From the NCBI GenBank assembly GCA_964574215.1, contig CAZNLR010000001.1, positions 1-64,000 on the forward strand: a stretch of DNA of 64,000 bases, given 5' to 3'. Of this stretch, positions 42,092 to 52,071 are shown piece after piece (positions within the stretch are counted from its first letter, which is position 1; each line of letters begins with the position of its first letter). Origin of the DNA: GCA-2725625 sp964574215 (lineage in GTDB: Bacteria; Pseudomonadota; Alphaproteobacteria; Rhodospirillales; UBA2165). Made by a program: the position numbers and the translations under genes. The notes beneath the pieces are model-generated. The model was not told the origin of the DNA and did no database searches. It saw nothing but the letters and a program-made list of their open reading frames with translations.

Positions 42092-45000
42092 ATGCACCTT
42101 CTTGTCACCCAACCCGGAGAAATCAGCGACGGTACGGAAGCCGTCGATCTCGGGCAAAGTCCGGGCGATATCGTCATTCTCTCGGCGGCGGCCAGCGATC
42201 TTTCCCTATTGGCGGAAGCCTACGCCCGTTTGGGGGATGATCAACCTTCCCTGCGACTGGCCAATCTCATGCAGTTGGGCCACAACATGTCCGTCGACGT
42301 CTATGTGGAAAACACCATCGCCCGGGCGCGGCTGGTGATCGTGCGGCTGCTGGGTGGTCTCGGCTATTGGCCCTATGGGATTGAGCAAATTCAACTGACC
42401 TGCCGGGAGAGCGGTGCCAAACTTGCCGTTATCCCCGGCGACGATCAGCCCGATCCCGAACTGACCGACGCTTCCAACGTGAGCGCTGAAGCCTGCCACC
42501 GCATCTGGCAATACAGTCTCCATGGCGGGCTCGCCAATGCCGAAAATCTTTTGCGCTACGCAGCAGGTCTGACCGGCGACGAGTCGGAATGGCTCGAGCC
42601 TGCGCCCTTGGTTAGGGCAGGGCTCTATTGGCCGGAAATGCGCCAGCCGTCCCTCGACGATATCAGCGGCCAATGGTCAGAAGGCCGGCCCACAGCGGCT
42701 CTGGTATTTTACCGGGCCCTTGTTCAGGCATCCGATCTGGCGCCCGTCGATGCGTTGATTAATGCGTTGAATGAAAACGGCCTCAACGCCTTGCCCCTGT
42801 TTGTCGGCAGTCTTAAAGACCCGGTTTCCGCCGAGATCGTGACCGGAACTTTCAGCGAGGCTGCTCCGGATATTATTTTAAATTGCACCGGCTTTGCCGT
42901 TTCGTCGCCGGGTGGCGAAACCCAGCGAACACCCTATACGGACGCCGACTGTCCGGTAATGCAGGTCATTCTTTCCGGCGGCACGGTAGAGGAATGGCAG
43001 GACGGCGCGCGTGGGTTGGCGCCCCGGGACTTGGCCATGAATGTGGCGCTGCCGGAGGTAGACGGTAGGCTCATCAGCCGGGCCGTCTCTTTCAAAAAAA
43101 GCGTTCAGTTCGACGAAGCGACCGAAGTCGCCGTGGTCAAGCACGAACCGGTGCCCAACCGGGTGAAATTCGTTGCAGAACTGGCGGCCGCCTGGGCGCG
43201 CCTGCGCCGGACGCCGCCTGGAGACCGCAAAGTGGCTGTGATCGTCGCCAATTATCCCAACAAGGACGGCAGGCTCGGAAACGGTGTCGGCCTGGATACG
43301 CCGGCGGGTGTGGCCAAGGCGTTCGAGCAACTGACCGCCGAAGGGTACGATTTGGGCCAAACGCCGCCCGCTACCGGGAAAGAAATCATGGACCGGCTGA
43401 TGACAGGGCCGACCAATGCGGCAGGCGAAAGAACCGGCGGTGAGATTTTCACTCTCAAAAACTATCAATCGTTTTTCGAAGCTCTGCCGGAAGAGGCGCA
43501 AAGCCAGATTACGGAACGCTGGGGTGTGCCGGAGGACGATCCCTTTTTTAAGGACGGCGGATTTGTTCTGCCCGCTTACCGGTTCGGCAATGCGGTTCTC
43601 GCGGTGCAGCCGGCCCGGGGCTACAACATCGATCCGGTATCCTCCTATCACGATCCTGATCTCGTGCCGCCCCACGGCTATCTGGCCTTTTACGGCTGGC
43701 TCCGGTGCGAAGTCGGCATCCACGCCGCCATTCATTTCGGCAAGCACGGCAATCTGGAATGGCTGCCGGGCAAGGCCCTGATGATGAGCGAGGAATGTTT
43801 TCCCGAGGCAGCGTTGGGACCGCTGCCCCATATATATCCCTTCATCGTCAACGATCCCGGCGAGGGCACCCAGGCCAAGCGGCGCTCCCAGGCGGTGATC
43901 GTCGACCATCTGACGCCGCCGTTGACACGGGCCGAAAGCTACGGCCCCCTCCGCGATCTGGAGCAGTTGGTCGATGAATACTATCAGGCCGCCGGCATGG
44001 ACCCCAGGCGGCTGAAAGTTCTATCCGAGGGAATACTCGATCTATCTGCCGGTATTGGCCTCGACCGGGATGTGGGCATCGTCAAAGACGACAATGACAC
44101 GGAAGCCCTGGCCAAAATCGACAATTACCTGTGCGAGCTCAAGGAGCTGCAAATCCGCGACGGTCTCCATATTTTTGGCGCATCACCTTCGGACGATCAG
44201 GAAACCGATCTGCTGATCGCGCTGACCCGGTTGCCCCGCGGGCAGGGGGAGGGTGCCGACGCGTCGCTTATCCGGGCTCTGGCGTCGGATTTCAGTTTTG
44301 ACGGGTTCGATCCCTTGGATTGCGACATGGCTGCCGATTGGACGGGCGATAAGCCGGACTTGTTGGCGTCCTACGGCGATACCTGGCGCAGCAACGGCGA
44401 TACGGTGGAGCTGCTGGAGCTGCTGGCCCGTGATCTGGTTGGTGGAAAGGTGAAAGTGCCCAAGAATATGGCAGCTACCGCAGCAGTGTTGTCATTCATA
44501 GAAGATGATCTCAGAAATTCGGTTGCTTCCTGCGGCGATCAGGAACTGGCCGGATTGACCACCGGGTTGGATGGCCGGTTCGTCGCCCCCGGCTCCAGTG
44601 GGGCGCCGACCCGGGGTCGGCTGGACGTGTTGCCGACGGGGCGTAACTTCTATTCGGTGGATGTCCGGTCGGTGCCGACGCCGGCGGCCTGGGCGTTGGG
44701 CTGGAAGTCGGCGACCCTGATGGTCGAGCGGCACTTCCAGGAACATGGAGAATTTCCCAAGCGTCTGGCCATGAGCGCCTGGGGCACCGCCAACATGCGC
44801 ACCGGCGGCGACGATATCGCCCAGGCGCTTGCCCTGATGGGGGTGCAACCGGTCTGGGACAAGCAGGCCAACCGGGTCACCGGCTTCGAGGTGATGCCCT
44901 TGGATGTGCTGGGACGGCCCCGGGTCGATGTGGTGTTCCGCATCTCGGGTTTTTTCCGGGATGCCTTTCCGTCCCAGGTCGATCTGCTGGATTCGGCGTC

Positions 45001-45829
45001 CCGCGCCGTTGCCGCCTTGGATGAGCCGGAAAGCAGTAATCCATTGGCCTCCCAGGCGCGCATAGACGCCGCCGCCATGCGCGGCGCCGGCGCCAGCGAC
45101 GAGGAGGCCAAGCTGCGAGCCGGGTTCCGGGTGTTCGGCTCTAAGCCGGGCGCTTATGGGGCAGGTCTGCAAACGCTGATTGACGAGCGCTGCTGGGAAA
45201 GCGACGAAGACTTGTCCCGCGCCTATGTGGCCTGGGGCGGCTATGCTTACGGAAGCGGCGCCGAGGGTAAGGCGGAAAACAACTTGTTCGAAGCCTGTCT
45301 CAAAGGCGTGCAGGTGGTGGTGCATAACCAGGACAACCGCGAGCACGATTTGCTGGACAGCGACGACTATTACCAGTTCGAAGGCGGTGTCACGGCGGCG
45401 GTGCGGCACTTGTCGGGGGAACAGCCAGCCGTCTATCACAACGATCACAGCCGCCCGGAAACACCCAAGATCAGAACCCTCAAGGACGAGATCGGCCGGG
45501 TGGTGCGGGCCCGGGCCGCCAATCCCAAATGGATCGAGGGCGTCATGCGCCACGGCTATAAGGGCGCTTTCGAAATCGCCGCCACCGTCGACTATCTGTT
45601 CGCCTTCGCCGCCACGGCCAGGGTGGTGGAGGACCATCATTTCGACATGCTGTTCGACGCCTATCTGCAAAACGAGGAGGTGCGGGATTTCATTGCCGAA
45701 AACAACGCGCCGGCCCTGGAGGAAATCGCCGAACGGTTTGAAGAAGCCATCGAGCGGGGCTTCTGGCATCCCCGCTCCAATTCGGTGGGAGCTCTGCTCG
45801 GGGGGATCATCTCAGGAGACGCCACATGA
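42092..45829 (+). CDS. cobN: Cobaltochelatase large subunit (CobN)
   Basis: This 1,245-residue ATP-dependent cobaltochelatase subunit inserts cobalt into hydrogenobyrinate a,c-diamide in the late-cobalt route. Landmarks are the internal RKVAVIVANYPNKDGRLGNG, GIHAAIHFGKHGNLEWLPGK, TGRNFYSVDVRSVPTPAAW and the C-terminal magnesium-chelatase-H-like segment. The partner subunits CobS and CobT (AAA+ and MIDAS) are not in this window. It overlaps cobO by ATGA. The early-route enzymes CbiX and CbiD elsewhere in the cluster make the actual need for CobN unclear. Confidence 0.95.
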   Translation: MHLLVTQPGEISDGTEAVDLGQSPGDIVILSAAASDLSLLAEAYARLGDDQPSLRLANLMQLGHNMSVDVYVENTIARARLVIVRLLGGLGYWPYGIEQIQLTCRESGAKLAVIPGDDQPDPELTDASNVSAEACHRIWQYSLHGGLANAENLLRYAAGLTGDESEWLEPAPLVRAGLYWPEMRQPSLDDISGQWSEGRPTAALVFYRALVQASDLAPVDALINALNENGLNALPLFVGSLKDPVSAEIVTGTFSEAAPDIILNCTGFAVSSPGGETQRTPYTDADCPVMQVILSGGTVEEWQDGARGLAPRDLAMNVALPEVDGRLISRAVSFKKSVQFDEATEVAVVKHEPVPNRVKFVAELAAAWARLRRTPPGDRKVAVIVANYPNKDGRLGNGVGLDTPAGVAKAFEQLTAEGYDLGQTPPATGKEIMDRLMTGPTNAAGERTGGEIFTLKNYQSFFEALPEEAQSQITERWGVPEDDPFFKDGGFVLPAYRFGNAVLAVQPARGYNIDPVSSYHDPDLVPPHGYLAFYGWLRCEVGIHAAIHFGKHGNLEWLPGKALMMSEECFPEAALGPLPHIYPFIVNDPGEGTQAKRRSQAVIVDHLTPPLTRAESYGPLRDLEQLVDEYYQAAGMDPRRLKVLSEGILDLSAGIGLDRDVGIVKDDNDTEALAKIDNYLCELKELQIRDGLHIFGASPSDDQETDLLIALTRLPRGQGEGADASLIRALASDFSFDGFDPLDCDMAADWTGDKPDLLASYGDTWRSNGDTVELLELLARDLVGGKVKVPKNMAATAAVLSFIEDDLRNSVASCGDQELAGLTTGLDGRFVAPGSSGAPTRGRLDVLPTGRNFYSVDVRSVPTPAAWALGWKSATLMVERHFQEHGEFPKRLAMSAWGTANMRTGGDDIAQALALMGVQPVWDKQANRVTGFEVMPLDVLGRPRVDVVFRISGFFRDAFPSQVDLLDSASRAVAALDEPESSNPLASQARIDAAAMRGAGASDEEAKLRAGFRVFGSKPGAYGAGLQTLIDERCWESDEDLSRAYVAWGGYAYGSGAEGKAENNLFEACLKGVQVVVHNQDNREHDLLDSDDYYQFEGGVTAAVRHLSGEQPAVYHNDHSRPETPKIRTLKDEIGRVVRARAANPKWIEGVMRHGYKGAFEIAATVDYLFAFAATARVVEDHHFDMLFDAYLQNEEVRDFIAENNAPALEEIAERFEEAIERGFWHPRSNSVGALLGGIISGDAT

Positions 45830-46461
45830 CCAAAGACCAAAAGAACAACAGTAAGACGGAAGAAGAAATCAACGAGATCGCAAACGAAAAACGGCGCAAA
45901 CACAAGGAAGCCAAGGACAAAATCCTCGCCACCAAAACCAAGGAAGGCGGCTTGCTGATCGTTCATACGGGCAAGGGCAAGGGCAAGACCACCGCCGCCA
46001 TGGGCATGGTCGCCCGCGTCATCGGCCATGGTAAAAAAGTGGGGGTCGTCCAGTTCGTTAAGGGCAAGTGGGAGACCGGCGAAAGGGTGGTGCTGGAGGC
46101 CTTCCCCGATCAGGTCACCATGACCGCCATGGGCGAGGGCTTTACCTGGGAGACCCAGGACCGGGCCCGCGATATCGAGGCCGCCGAAGCCGCCTGGGCC
46201 CGGGCCAAGGAAATGATCCAGGACCCGGAGAACGATCTGGTGCTGCTGGATGAAATCAATATCGTACTACGTAATGACTATCTGCCCATCGAAGACGTGG
46301 TCGACTTTCTGACATCAAAACCGGCGGACGTGCATGTCATCTGTACCGGCCGCAACGCCAAGCCGGAATTGATCGAGGCCGCCGATCTGGTAACCGAGAT
46401 GACCGAAGTGAAGCACCATTTCCGGGCGGGCTACAAAGCGCAAACGGGTATCGAGTTTTAG
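45826..46461 (+). CDS. cobO: Cob(I)yrinic acid a,c-diamide adenosyltransferase (CobO)
   Basis: This 211-residue BtuR/CobO-type enzyme adenosylates the corrin cobalt. The P-loop GKGKGKTTAAMGMV is at about residue 50; VVQFVKGKWETGER and LLDEINIVLRNDYL match the family. A lysine-rich N-terminal segment precedes the core. It overlaps cobN by 4 bases and lies 40 bases before cobQ. Confidence 0.94.
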   Translation: MTKDQKNNSKTEEEINEIANEKRRKHKEAKDKILATKTKEGGLLIVHTGKGKGKTTAAMGMVARVIGHGKKVGVVQFVKGKWETGERVVLEAFPDQVTMTAMGEGFTWETQDRARDIEAAEAAWARAKEMIQDPENDLVLLDEINIVLRNDYLPIEDVVDFLTSKPADVHVICTGRNAKPELIEAADLVTEMTEVKHHFRAGYKAQTGIEF

Positions 46462-46501
46462 GAGATATGACTGCCCCCATAACAGCCCACGGGACAGCCC
46501 C

Positions 46502-47971
46502 ATGACAACCAAAACCCTCATGTTCCAGGGCACCGGGTCCGACGTCGGCAAATCGCTGGTGGTGGCCGGGTTGTGCCGGGCGCTGGTCCGGCGGGGCATG
46601 ACCGTGCGGCCTTTCAAGCCGCAGAACATGTCCAACAATGCTGCCGTGACCCCCGACGGCGGCGAGATCGGCCGGGCCCAGGCCCTGCAGGCCAAGGCCT
46701 GCGGCGTTGCGCCGTCCACCACGATGAATCCGGTGCTTCTCAAACCCCAATCGGATGTAGGGGCGCAGTTGGTGGTGAACGGCAAGGTGGTGGGCAATTT
46801 TAAAGCACGCGACTATCAAGGCAAAAAGCCGGAACTGTTGGCGGCGGTGTTGGAGAATTATGAGAGCCTAAAGAACGAAGCTGAGATGGTTTTGGTGGAA
46901 GGGGCCGGCAGCGCCGCCGAGGTTAACCTCCGCGACGGCGACATCGCCAATATGGGGTTCGCCGTGGCCAGCAAGACACCGGTGGTTTTGATCGCCGACA
47001 TCGACCGCGGCGGCGTTATCGCCAGCCTGGTGGGTACATGGGCCTTGCTGCCGGAAGAGGAGCGGGCCCTGGTGGCCGGCTACGTGATCAACAAATTCCG
47101 GGGCGATGTGTCACTGTTTGACGATGGTCTCAAGATTATAGAACGGGAAACCGGCCTCACTTGTTTCGGCGTTATTCCCTATCTGGCGGCGGCGCGGGAC
47201 CTGCCCCAGGAAGACGCCATGTCCCTTGAGAACCGGATGCGGGAGGAGGCGGGGAGCGTCACCAACGGCATCATCAAAATTGCTGTGCCCAAACTGGCCC
47301 ATATCTCCAACTATGATGATTTCGATCCCCTGGCGGCGGAACCCGATGTGGATTTGCAGTATATTCCTCCAGGGACGGCGCTGCCCGGCGACGCCGATCT
47401 GGTGATCCTGCCCGGCTCCAAGACCACCATTGCCGATTTGGAGGATTTCCGGGAGCAGGGCTGGGACATCGATCTTCAGGCCCATGTAAGGCGGGGTGGC
47501 ATGGTGCTGGGTCTGTGTGCCGGTTATCAGATGCTGGGCAGGGCCATCTGGGACCCGGATCAGATTGAAGGGGAAAAAGTGTCGGCGAAAGGATTGGGAC
47601 TGCTTAATACCGAAACCGTTCTGGCCGGCGATAAGACCCTCACTGAAATAGCCGGAGAGACTGAAGTTTTCGGCACAGTCAACGGTTACGAAATGCATAT
47701 CGGTGAGACCACCGGCGACGATTGCGCCAATCCATTATTTTCCGTGAACGGTGACGCCACAGGAGCCATGTCTAAAGACGGCAAAATCATGGGCTGCTAC
47801 CTCCATGGCCTCTTTGCCGCCGACGAATTCCGTTCCGCCTTCCTGGCGAAAATCGCCGACCGCAACGGCGGCGTCGCCTATGACGTTAAAGTAGAAAAAT
47901 CCCTTGATGAAATCGCGGCCGGACTGGAAGACGTGCTCGATCTGGACGCTCTCTTCGCCGCCGCCAAATAG
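46502..47971 (+). CDS. cobQ: Cobyric acid synthase (CobQ)
   Basis: This 489-residue amidotransferase adds amides to adenosylcobyrinate a,c-diamide. The N-terminal synthetase domain starts MFQGTGSDVGKSLVVAGL and includes RPFKPQNMSNN. The C-terminal glutaminase domain has Cys in LGLCAGYQML and a His in GCYLHGLFA. The gene ends with AAATAG, directly joined to the first copy of the palindromic element. Confidence 0.95.
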   Translation: MTTKTLMFQGTGSDVGKSLVVAGLCRALVRRGMTVRPFKPQNMSNNAAVTPDGGEIGRAQALQAKACGVAPSTTMNPVLLKPQSDVGAQLVVNGKVVGNFKARDYQGKKPELLAAVLENYESLKNEAEMVLVEGAGSAAEVNLRDGDIANMGFAVASKTPVVLIADIDRGGVIASLVGTWALLPEEERALVAGYVINKFRGDVSLFDDGLKIIERETGLTCFGVIPYLAAARDLPQEDAMSLENRMREEAGSVTNGIIKIAVPKLAHISNYDDFDPLAAEPDVDLQYIPPGTALPGDADLVILPGSKTTIADLEDFREQGWDIDLQAHVRRGGMVLGLCAGYQMLGRAIWDPDQIEGEKVSAKGLGLLNTETVLAGDKTLTEIAGETEVFGTVNGYEMHIGETTGDDCANPLFSVNGDATGAMSKDGKIMGCYLHGLFAADEFRSAFLAKIADRNGGVAYDVKVEKSLDEIAAGLEDVLDLDALFAAAK

Positions 47972-48042
47972 TTAATTTATCGACTGTCGATAAATTCACA
48001 CGTGTTAACAACTTCGTTAATTATCGACAGTCGATAAATTAA
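47972..48042. repeat. Double-palindromic element, copy 1
   Basis: A 71-bp element made of two near-palindromes, each built on TTATCGACTGTCGATAA, flanking a unique 20-base spacer CACACGTGTTAACAACTTCG. It begins directly after the cobQ stop and lies between convergent cobQ and cbiB. The second copy is in inverted orientation at 59356. Confidence 0.88.
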
Positions 48043-48070
48043 CCGCATCTCTTGCGGCCGCCGTTAAATT

Positions 48071-49042
48071 CTATTTTGTGATTACCGCCATTAGGATAAT
48101 CAAGGCGCTCAAAAGCAGGCAGCCGTTCAGATACAAGACCAGCGCCCGGTCGATGTCTTCGCCAGTTGCGTTCTCGTTCCCATCGCCGATCCACTCACCT
48201 TCGACTACTTCACCCTCATAGGCGCGGGGACCGGCCAAACGCAGATTTAAGGCCCCGGCCATGGCTGCTTCGGGATAGCCGGCATTGGGAGAAAGCTGTT
48301 TCCCGGCGTCCCGCCGCATGATGCGCCAGCTTTCCTTGTGGCTGTCGCCGCCCAGAATTAACGCGCCAAAACAGAAGATCAGTCCCGCGAGGCGGGCGGG
48401 CAGGTAGTTGGCCGCATCGTCCAGTTTGGCGGCGGCCCAGCCGAAGGCCAGGTATTTTTCGTTGCGGTAGCCGATCATGCTGTCCGCCGTGTTGAGGGCC
48501 TTGTAGACCAAGAGGCCGGGAAGACCGAACAGGACCGTCCAAAACACCGGCGCCACCACTCCGTCGGCGTAGTTTTCCGCCAACGATTCGATGGCCGCCC
48601 GTGACACGCCTGCTTCGTCCAGCTCGTCGGTTTTTCGTCCGACGATCTGCGCTACCGCTTGGCGAGCTTCATCGATAGGACCGGAATTGAGAGCCAGGCT
48701 CACCGCCGCAACGTGTTGGTAGAGGCTTTTCTGAGCGATCAGAGTGGAGATGGTCAGGGCCTGCCAGATCCAACCGTAGGGCAAATCGCTAATTAGAACC
48801 ACCAACCCCCAACCGATCCCGCCCGCAATGGCCAAAAGAATGGCGACAGCTATCAGGCCTGAAAATTGCCGCAAACTGTATCCCAGGCTGTCCTGGTTCA
48901 ACAGCCGGTCGAGACTGCTCACCAGCCATCCCAGCATGACCGCCGGGTGGGGCACGATGCGGTACAGCCATCTTGGGTCGCCAAATACGGCGTCGATGGT
49001 CATGGCGACGAGGAGGATGGGAAAAATAGTGATTTCAGCCAT
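48071..49042 (-). CDS. cbiB: Adenosylcobinamide-phosphate synthase (CbiB/CobD)
   Basis: This 323-residue membrane enzyme attaches aminopropanol (phosphate) to adenosylcobyrate. Hydrophobic segments start at the N terminus (FPILLVAMTIDAVFGDPRWL with the HP in VPHPAV); the conserved GRKTDELDEAGVSRAAIESLAENYADGVVAPVFW stretch (split here as ESLAENYADGVVAPVF) is diagnostic. NTADSMIGYRNEKYLAFGW is also typical. It is on the minus strand facing cobQ; the upstream region is shared with cbiX. Confidence 0.93.
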   Translation of the reverse strand: MAEITIFPILLVAMTIDAVFGDPRWLYRIVPHPAVMLGWLVSSLDRLLNQDSLGYSLRQFSGLIAVAILLAIAGGIGWGLVVLISDLPYGWIWQALTISTLIAQKSLYQHVAAVSLALNSGPIDEARQAVAQIVGRKTDELDEAGVSRAAIESLAENYADGVVAPVFWTVLFGLPGLLVYKALNTADSMIGYRNEKYLAFGWAAAKLDDAANYLPARLAGLIFCFGALILGGDSHKESWRIMRRDAGKQLSPNAGYPEAAMAGALNLRLAGPRAYEGEVVEGEWIGDGNENATGEDIDRALVLYLNGCLLLSALIILMAVITK

Positions 49043-49180
49043 GGAGACTCGTATCAGGCGGCGGTTTCGCGGTCAAATTTCAGCCGAAAAAAGTATCCTG
49101 AGCAGGCTTTTATTCCTTTAGGGTTGGTATCTGACAGAGTATGATCCCGCCCTTCACGAAATTCAGGTTTTGGAGACAGC

Positions 49181-50209
49181 ATGAGTAAAATCGGCGTAAT
49201 GATCTGTGGTCACGGCAGCAGAAGCGAGGCAGCGGTTGCCGAATTCGCCGCCCTGGAAATCGAGCTGGCCAAGCGGTTCCCCGATTATCCCGTGGAATAC
49301 GGCTTTCTGGAATTTGCCACGCCGATTATCCGAACCGGTCTGGACGCTCTCCGGGACCAAGGCGTCGATCACATTTTGGCCGTACCGGGCATGTTGTTTT
49401 CCGCCAATCACGTCAAAAACGATATCGCCTCCGTGCTCAACGAATACGAAGCCAACAATCCGGGGCTGGAGATCGGTTACGCCAGGGCGCTGGATATCGA
49501 TCCCAAAATGCTTCAGGCAGCTGAATCGCGCATCAGAGAAGCGTTGGACGCCGCGGAAAGCGACGTTGCCATGGAAGACACCATGCTCATGGTGGTGGGG
49601 CGGGGCACATCGGACCCGGATGCCAACAGTGATATCAACAAAATAGGCAGGATGCTGTGGGAAGGCATTGGGTTCGGCTGGGGTGAGGTCTGTTATTCCG
49701 GCGTCACCTTCCCCTTGGTAGCGCCCGGGTTGGAACACGCCGTCAAGCTCGGCTACAAGCGCATTGTCGTCTTTCCCTATTTTCTGTTCACCGGCGTGCT
49801 GGTGGAGCGCATCTATTCCATCACCGACGAGATCGCCGCCCAGAACCCGGACATCGAATTCGTCAAAGCGGGATATCTCAATGACCATCCGCGGGTGCTC
49901 GATACTTTCGAAGAGAGAGTGCAGGGTATTTTGGAAGGCGACAACAATATGAACTGTCAGCTCTGCAAGTACCGGGAGCAGATCGTCGGTTTCGAGGATC
50001 ATCAGGGGCTGCCGCAAATGAGCCACCACCACCATGTGGAGGGTATCGGCACCGGTGACGCACCGGCGACAAATGAATCTCATGACCACGATCACGATCA
50101 TAGTCACGACCATGACCACGACCACGATCATGGGCACACCCACGCGCCCCACCCGCACGCGGACCATCCTCACGGGCCGGGCAAACGAAATCCCGAGGCG
50201 GCCGAGTAG
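49181..50209 (+). CDS. cbiX: Sirohydrochlorin/precorrin-2 cobaltochelatase, long form (CbiX)
   Basis: This 342-residue CbiX protein has two chelatase half-domains (roughly residues 1-130 and 130-255) with the metal-site His in ICGHGSRSEA and the later TFPLVAPGLEHAV. The C-terminal tail has a CQLC pair, then a dense histidine/aspartate run (about residues 290-330). CbiX inserts cobalt early, into sirohydrochlorin, which marks the anaerobic route. The His tail is longer than in many CbiX proteins and likely stores or delivers Co or other metals. It opens the plus-strand corrin-ring operon. Confidence 0.92.
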   Translation: MSKIGVMICGHGSRSEAAVAEFAALEIELAKRFPDYPVEYGFLEFATPIIRTGLDALRDQGVDHILAVPGMLFSANHVKNDIASVLNEYEANNPGLEIGYARALDIDPKMLQAAESRIREALDAAESDVAMEDTMLMVVGRGTSDPDANSDINKIGRMLWEGIGFGWGEVCYSGVTFPLVAPGLEHAVKLGYKRIVVFPYFLFTGVLVERIYSITDEIAAQNPDIEFVKAGYLNDHPRVLDTFEERVQGILEGDNNMNCQLCKYREQIVGFEDHQGLPQMSHHHHVEGIGTGDAPATNESHDHDHDHSHDHDHDHDHGHTHAPHPHADHPHGPGKRNPEAAE

Positions 50210-50241
50210 TCTCCATAGCGGCGGACGGGGAGAGGCACGCT

Positions 50242-50871
50242 ATGAGCTATATCAAGGATCCAGCGGAAATCTACCGAGAATCCTTCGCGGCCATCCGCCG
50301 CGAGGTGGATCTGTCCCCCTTTCCCGAAGAACTGCACAACATAGTATTACGTTTGGTGCACGCCATCGCCCAGCCGGATATTACGGACAATATCGCCTGG
50401 CAGGGCGACACGGCGACGGCGGCCTTGAACGCCCTTACCACGGGCGCGCCCATTCTGGTTGACGCCAATATGGTGGTTGCCGGCATTATGAAGGATCGCC
50501 TGACATCGGGCAGCGAGATCATCTGCACCCTGCGGGGTGACGGCATCCCGGCGTTGGCGCAGACCTTGGGCACCACCCGCTCTGCCGCTGCCGTCGAACT
50601 GTGGCGGTCAGACCTGGCGGGTGCGGTTGTCGCCATCGGTAATGCGCCGACGGCGCTGTTTCATTTGCTGGAAATACTGGCTGAAGAGGATTGTCCCAAA
50701 CCAGCGGCCATTCTGGCCTTTCCCGTCGGGTTCATCGGCGCGGCGGAATCGAAGCAGGCGCTGATCGACAGCGGTTTGGATATTCCCTTTGTCACCCTTA
50801 AAGGAAGGCAGGGGGGCACGCCTCTGGCCGCCGCCGCAATCAACGCAGTGATATTGGAGGCCGAAAAATGA
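50242..50871 (+). CDS. cobH: Precorrin-8X methylmutase (CobH/CbiC)
   Basis: This 209-residue enzyme moves the C11 methyl to C12. The motif VDANMVVAGI is near residue 75 and FPVGFIGAAESK is near residue 160; the catalytic His lies in VLRLVHAIAQPD. It overlaps the next gene by ATGA. The sequence does not show whether it handles the cobalt-containing or cobalt-free substrate. Confidence 0.92.
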   Translation: MSYIKDPAEIYRESFAAIRREVDLSPFPEELHNIVLRLVHAIAQPDITDNIAWQGDTATAALNALTTGAPILVDANMVVAGIMKDRLTSGSEIICTLRGDGIPALAQTLGTTRSAAAVELWRSDLAGAVVAIGNAPTALFHLLEILAEEDCPKPAAILAFPVGFIGAAESKQALIDSGLDIPFVTLKGRQGGTPLAAAAINAVILEAEK

Positions 50872-52070
50872 GTGCGTGGCTGACCGTTGTGGGCATCGGC
50901 GAGGACGGCTGGGACAGCCTGTCCCCCATCGCGCGCGCGGCCGTCGAAGAGGCGGAACACATTATCGGTGGCGAGCGTCATCTGGCTTTTCTTCCCGACG
51001 TGAAAGGACAACAAACCCAGTGGGAGTCGCCGTTCAAAAAGTCTTTTGACCGGATTAAAGAGTTAGAGGGTAAAAAAGTCGTCGTATTGGCCACCGGCAA
51101 CCCCATGTGGTTCGGCGTCGGTGCTAGCCTCAAACGCGCTTTTCCCGATTTGGACATGCGCATTATTCCCGCCTCTTCCGCCTTTTCTTTAGCGGCCGCC
51201 AGAATGGGTTGGTCCATACCCGATATAGAATGTTTAACCGTCCACGGTCGACCCTTGGACCCGGTACGGGCCTTCCTGCGGCCGGAAGCTCAGTTGATCA
51301 TTCTATCGAGAGACGGCGAGACACCGGCTCAATTGGCGGAACTCTTAAAAAATTGCGGCTATGGGAATAGCGACATGTCGGTCCTTTCCCAAATGGGCGG
51401 CCCTGACGAACAGCGTTTTGACGGGACGGCAGAAAGTTGGCGCAGTGACTCGATTTCCGATCTCAATGTAATCGCTCTCCATTGTAAGGCAGAAGAAGGC
51501 GCCGTTGTTCTGGGGCGGACGCCCGGGCTGCCGGACGACGCTTTTGCCCATGACGGCCAATTGACCAAGCGGGAAGTCCGGGCGGTGACCCTGGCGGCGC
51601 TCCGGCCCCAGCCGGGCGAACTATTGTGGGATATCGGCGCCGGTTGCGGATCGGTGGCCATCGAATGGATGCGGGCGGCGGCCAACGCCAGGGCGATGGC
51701 GGTGGAGAACAATCCCCGCCGCTGCGAACTTATTAAGGAAAATGCCTTGGCTTTGGGGGTGCCGGAGCTTGAATTGATCAAGGGTGAGGCGGTGGATTCT
51801 TTATCCGGTTTGGATACGCCCAACGCCATTTTCATCGGCGGCGGTCTGACCTCCGGAAACCTGATCGAGGACTGTTGGCAGGCGCTGAGACCTCATGGCC
51901 GTCTCGCTGTTAACGCCGTTACCTTCGAGGGCGAAAAAATGCTAACCGGCGCCCATGATAAATATGGCGGCGAACTGGTGCGCATAGAAGTATCCCGCAA
52001 CCAAGCAATGGGACGGTTCCAGGGATGGCAGCCGTTCAAGCCGGTCACCCAATGGAGAATACAAAAATAA
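50868..52070 (+). CDS. cobL: Precorrin-6Y/7 C5,15-methyltransferase, fused CbiE-CbiT (CobL)
   Basis: This 400-residue fusion joins an N-terminal CbiE domain (TVVGIGEDGWDSLSPIARAA, ATGNPMWFGVGASL, about residues 1-205) to a C-terminal CbiT-type SAM domain starting around KREVRAVTLAALRPQPG with WDIGAGCGSVAIEWMR. It methylates C5 and C15 and decarboxylates the C12 side chain. It is in a run of coupled genes. Confidence 0.93.
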   Translation: MSAWLTVVGIGEDGWDSLSPIARAAVEEAEHIIGGERHLAFLPDVKGQQTQWESPFKKSFDRIKELEGKKVVVLATGNPMWFGVGASLKRAFPDLDMRIIPASSAFSLAAARMGWSIPDIECLTVHGRPLDPVRAFLRPEAQLIILSRDGETPAQLAELLKNCGYGNSDMSVLSQMGGPDEQRFDGTAESWRSDSISDLNVIALHCKAEEGAVVLGRTPGLPDDAFAHDGQLTKREVRAVTLAALRPQPGELLWDIGAGCGSVAIEWMRAAANARAMAVENNPRRCELIKENALALGVPELELIKGEAVDSLSGLDTPNAIFIGGGLTSGNLIEDCWQALRPHGRLAVNAVTFEGEKMLTGAHDKYGGELVRIEVSRNQAMGRFQGWQPFKPVTQWRIQK

Positions 52071-52071
52071 T

